Shown here: positions 61,888-64,000 of the stretch, in pieces
How the letters are laid out: every line of letters starts with the position of its first letter
Numbering within the stretch: the stretch's first letter is position 1
NCBI GenBank assembly: GCA_035443885.1
Contig: DAOMNO010000015.1
Location: forward strand, 22,646 to 86,645
Source of the DNA: DAOMNO01 sp035443885
GTDB lineage: Bacteria > Planctomycetota > Phycisphaerae > Phycisphaerales > SM1A02
DNA length: 64,000 nucleotides
Reading direction: 5' to 3'
The notes under the pieces: model-generated
What the model was told of the DNA's origin: nothing
Database searches by the model: none
What the model saw: the letters and a program-made list of their open reading frames with translations, nothing else
Position numbers and translations under genes: made by a program

Positions 61888-61893
61888 AGAATA
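61888..61893 (-). promoter_or_regulatory. TATTCT -10-like element, leaderless geometry
   Basis: On the minus strand TATTCT is followed by ATTTAT and then the ABC ATPase ATG. The 6-base distance leaves no room for a ribosome-binding site. Confidence 0.48.
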
Positions 61894-61968
61894 TGCGGGG
61901 CATAACTTTCCTGCTTGGCAGTTGTTGGAACACAGCCAACGCGATGTCGGCGATCACTCCTCGCCGAG

Positions 61969-62802
61969 CTACTCTTCCCGCAGCGTCTTTGCCGATTCGC
62001 ACGCCTTCGCCCGCACTGCGGCGCCGCGCAGGCCGTCGTGCTCGCCGAGGTCGATCATCTCAGGCATCGCAGGCATCAACTGTGAATTCACCAGCACCGC
62101 TTCGCTTTCATCGCGGACTTCGATCGGGCACGAATCATCCAGCGACCGGATCACGCAGCGGATCAGCGCAAGGAACGAAGACCCTTCGCAGCGCACAGCA
62201 GAGCCTGAACGACTGATGATGGTGCAGTCCATCAGGCGCGGCTGGGCATCGCGAACCAGAACCGCAGCATTCACGCCGCCGATGATGGTGAAGCCATCCA
62301 GCGCAGCAGAGTGATTCACATTCTTTGCAATCACGACATGCCGACTGTTGTCCTTGTCGCTGTTCAGCAGATCACCCGAAAGGATGGTGAGATGCACAGC
62401 AGGATCGCGAGCGTCGAACATGATTTCGTTGCCTGCGAAGCCGCCGTACACGCGCACATTGTTCCGCAACGGAAATGACGCGGCGCGAGTACCCGGCGAA
62501 ATACCGCTGCCCTGATCCGGCCGATACGTCCCCGCAGCAACCCAGATGTGGACGGTGTCTGTGGGCTCTACATTCGTAAGGTGATTGTCTGCCCACGCGA
62601 TCGCATCCTGAAGAAACTTCATGGCTCCGCCCCATGTAAGCCCGTCGCCGGTCGTCGAACCGTTGTTGATGTCAACCCGTAGAGTAATCGTCTGCGGCTG
62701 TGCCGATGCTGCTCGCTCCATTCCAAGCACGCACATCGCAGCAATGACTACCATGAACATGAATCCGCCGGTGCGGATCATGTGATGCAATTGTGTCAAC
62801 AT
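61969..62802 (-). CDS. exported right-handed beta-helix protein
   Basis: This 277-residue protein has a signal peptide (MIRTGGFMFMVVIAAMCVLGMERAASA) and then a polymorphic-outer-membrane-protein-like start (LRVDINNGSTTGDGLTWGGAMKFLQDAIAWADN, VHIWVAAGTYRPDQGSG). Beta-helix turns follow (NNVRVYGGFAGNE, LDGFTIIGGVNAAVLVRDA, LMDCTIISRSGSAVRCEGSSFLALIRCVI). It ends shortly after the last turn with no dockerin-like or PEP-CTERM tail, unlike its neighbours, and is short for the family. AAGGA precedes the ATG at 62802; the frame runs to 63042 but those residues show no similarity. Confidence 0.75.
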   Translation of the reverse strand: MLTQLHHMIRTGGFMFMVVIAAMCVLGMERAASAQPQTITLRVDINNGSTTGDGLTWGGAMKFLQDAIAWADNHLTNVEPTDTVHIWVAAGTYRPDQGSGISPGTRAASFPLRNNVRVYGGFAGNEIMFDARDPAVHLTILSGDLLNSDKDNSRHVVIAKNVNHSAALDGFTIIGGVNAAVLVRDAQPRLMDCTIISRSGSAVRCEGSSFLALIRCVIRSLDDSCPIEVRDESEAVLVNSQLMPAMPEMIDLGEHDGLRGAAVRAKACESAKTLREE

Positions 62803-62930
62803 GAGCCATTCCTTTGTAGAGAAGTGTTGTTGGACAAGGATGCTCGATTCCCTACGATCAGAAATGAACATCCCGGAAGTGTCTCGCCGAGGCTGTGCAG
62901 TCTCCTTTCGTTCGATGCGGCGATTCATCG

Positions 62931-64000
62931 TCAGCCCCAGTTGCCGAGAAGAATGAGAAGATCGAGAACGTCCACGCGGCCGTCCCCGTTGAAATCCGCA
63001 ATCGGCACACCGCCCGTTGCATTCGTCGGTGCCGGTCCCCATTGCTCCAGCAGGATCAAAAGATCGTGCGTGTTGGTCGCGCAGTCGTGATTCAGGTCTG
63101 TCAGCGGTTGATTGATCGGAGTCAGCAGAACGCTCACGACCTTCCCGCTCAGCGAGCCTCGACAGAGCATGCGTCCATCGTGACCGACCCTCGAAACATG
63201 ATCGATGACAAGATTGGCGGGCATGTCGACGATCAGCGAGAGCACGTTGTAGAACTGTCCGTGCTGCCAGATAAATGGGTGCAACATCGTGGTTCCTGTC
63301 GGTCGCATTGAGCCTGCAAGCTGCCCGACATCATTTATGCTTGCTGGACCAGCAACCTCGTATCCTTGCGGTGGCAGGAACGGATGCATCTCGCCATCTT
63401 TCCAAACAAAGCTATGGAACGGACCAAACGCGCTTTCACCACTTGATCCCAGAACGATTCTGTTCGTGTTGATTCTTCTGGCTTGGCTCTGCACCATTCC
63501 GGGTAACACGCCGATGTCTTGGGCTTTTCCATTGAGCCACACAATCGCGCGTGAACTTACCGTGCCCATCCCGTTGCCAGCCCAGCCAGCAGCGTCAGGC
63601 TTTGTGTTTCCACCTTCCGCCGAACTATTCGGCCCATTCATGACGCCGAGGTCCTGCACGGGTGAGCCTTTCTCGAAGGGCTTCCAGATGACGGCGTTCG
63701 AGATGACGGGCGAGACACCCGGCTCAGTGATGACACGCGAGCCGACCACCACGCCAGCGTTGTTGATCGCGTTCGCTGCTGAAACGCTCGTCGCAATCAC
63801 GCCTTCATGCAGCGGCTGAAGAAACGCGTACTGCTCCGTCTGCGGATCGAAGAGGAACCCATAGCCACCTTGACCGCTCATGACGGCGTTGCCTACAACG
63901 AACCCCGCATCGTTGATGCCCATCGGATTCACTGAGAACACACCTTGTGGTTTCGGCATCACCTTGAAGCCCAGTTCAGGCGTCCAGTAGAACCCCCAAT
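62931..64000 (-). CDS. exported HAF-repeat protein with two dockerin-like motifs (5' partial)
   Basis: The gene runs off the right edge; at least 355 residues are visible. The sequence is built of HAF-type repeats (GINDAGFVVGNAVM, AINNAGVVVGSRV, SINDVGQLAGSM), seen in extracellular proteins as a predicted propeller. The C-terminus has two dockerin-like motifs. The first is degenerate (DLNHDCATNTHDLLILLEQWGP) and the second is canonical (ADFNGDGRVDVLDLLILLGNWG), with a stop right after NWG. The frame continues upstream to the edge as WGFYWTPELGFKV. Confidence 0.82.
   Translation of the reverse strand, partial: WGFYWTPELGFKVMPKPQGVFSVNPMGINDAGFVVGNAVMSGQGGYGFLFDPQTEQYAFLQPLHEGVIATSVSAANAINNAGVVVGSRVITEPGVSPVISNAVIWKPFEKGSPVQDLGVMNGPNSSAEGGNTKPDAAGWAGNGMGTVSSRAIVWLNGKAQDIGVLPGMVQSQARRINTNRIVLGSSGESAFGPFHSFVWKDGEMHPFLPPQGYEVAGPASINDVGQLAGSMRPTGTTMLHPFIWQHGQFYNVLSLIVDMPANLVIDHVSRVGHDGRMLCRGSLSGKVVSVLLTPINQPLTDLNHDCATNTHDLLILLEQWGPAPTNATGGVPIADFNGDGRVDVLDLLILLGNWG

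Noticed and set aside
60913..61905. 330-codon plus-strand frame across the ABC ATPase gene
   Set aside because: It is the antisense shadow of the ATPase, whose Walker, signature and H-loop motifs all lie on the minus strand.

Overview
The window looks like the chromosome of a member of the Planctomycetota, most likely class Phycisphaerae. The evidence is moderately high GC, scattered single housekeeping genes instead of long operons, large Ser/Thr kinases carrying TPR or WD40 sensors next to ECF sigma factors of the HTLQPTALVHEA type, lone prepilin-like proteins, a PEP-CTERM-like protein, and six secreted proteins ending in one or two dockerin-like motifs of the form D-x-N-x-(S/D)-G-x-V-D-V-x-D-L-L-x-L-L-x-x-W-G. 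No insertion sequence, prophage, CRISPR array or rRNA was seen.

Layout. 1-6210: guanine deaminase (cut by the left edge), rhomboid protease with TPR tail, trpF, moaC and a YtcJ-like amidohydrolase, a lipoprotein and a small conserved-looking protein. 6346-10995: a dockerin-tailed exported protein, an alpha/beta hydrolase lacking its nucleophile, a PEP-CTERM-like protein, a DUF1428 protein, and an XRE regulator with a four-helix membrane protein behind a double palindromic operator. 11028-16196: kinase 1, a Tat-lipoprotein FAD oxidase that appears circularly permuted, and sucC without sucD. 16237-28840: a 986-residue beta-repeat dockerin protein, an ECF-kinase pair, a second kinase-ECF pair split by an opposing globin gene, and an RCC1-repeat dockerin protein. 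29187-37549: tRNA-Val, pdxA, a dockerin remnant, mutY and an Nfu-N protein, tRNA-Gly, two lipid-linked-sugar glycosyltransferases overlapping tail to tail, a FlK-like thioesterase, and an RnfD-like/Sel1 fusion. 37686-49460: hutU, methyltransferase, GNAT, a beta-propeller dockerin protein, two prepilins, a ferric-reductase-like flavocytochrome with a 32-residue membrane peptide, and a dockerin-tailed zinc metalloprotease. 49614-64000: RND efflux pair, gatC-gatA-ROK kinase, lipoprotein, PgpH-type HD phosphodiesterase, ABC ATPase with a zinc-ribbon protein, a beta-helix protein, and a HAF-repeat dockerin protein cut by the right edge.

Two patterns run through the whole window. First, the surface or secreted proteins share one C-terminal dockerin-like tag (six proteins plus one orphan tail), which suggests a common cell-surface anchoring or assembly system. 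Second, start sites fall into two classes. Exported and regulatory genes carry a clear Shine-Dalgarno sequence. A dozen mainly cytoplasmic metabolic genes have none and instead carry a TANNNT (-10-like) hexamer 4-8 bases before the start codon, the geometry expected of leaderless transcripts.
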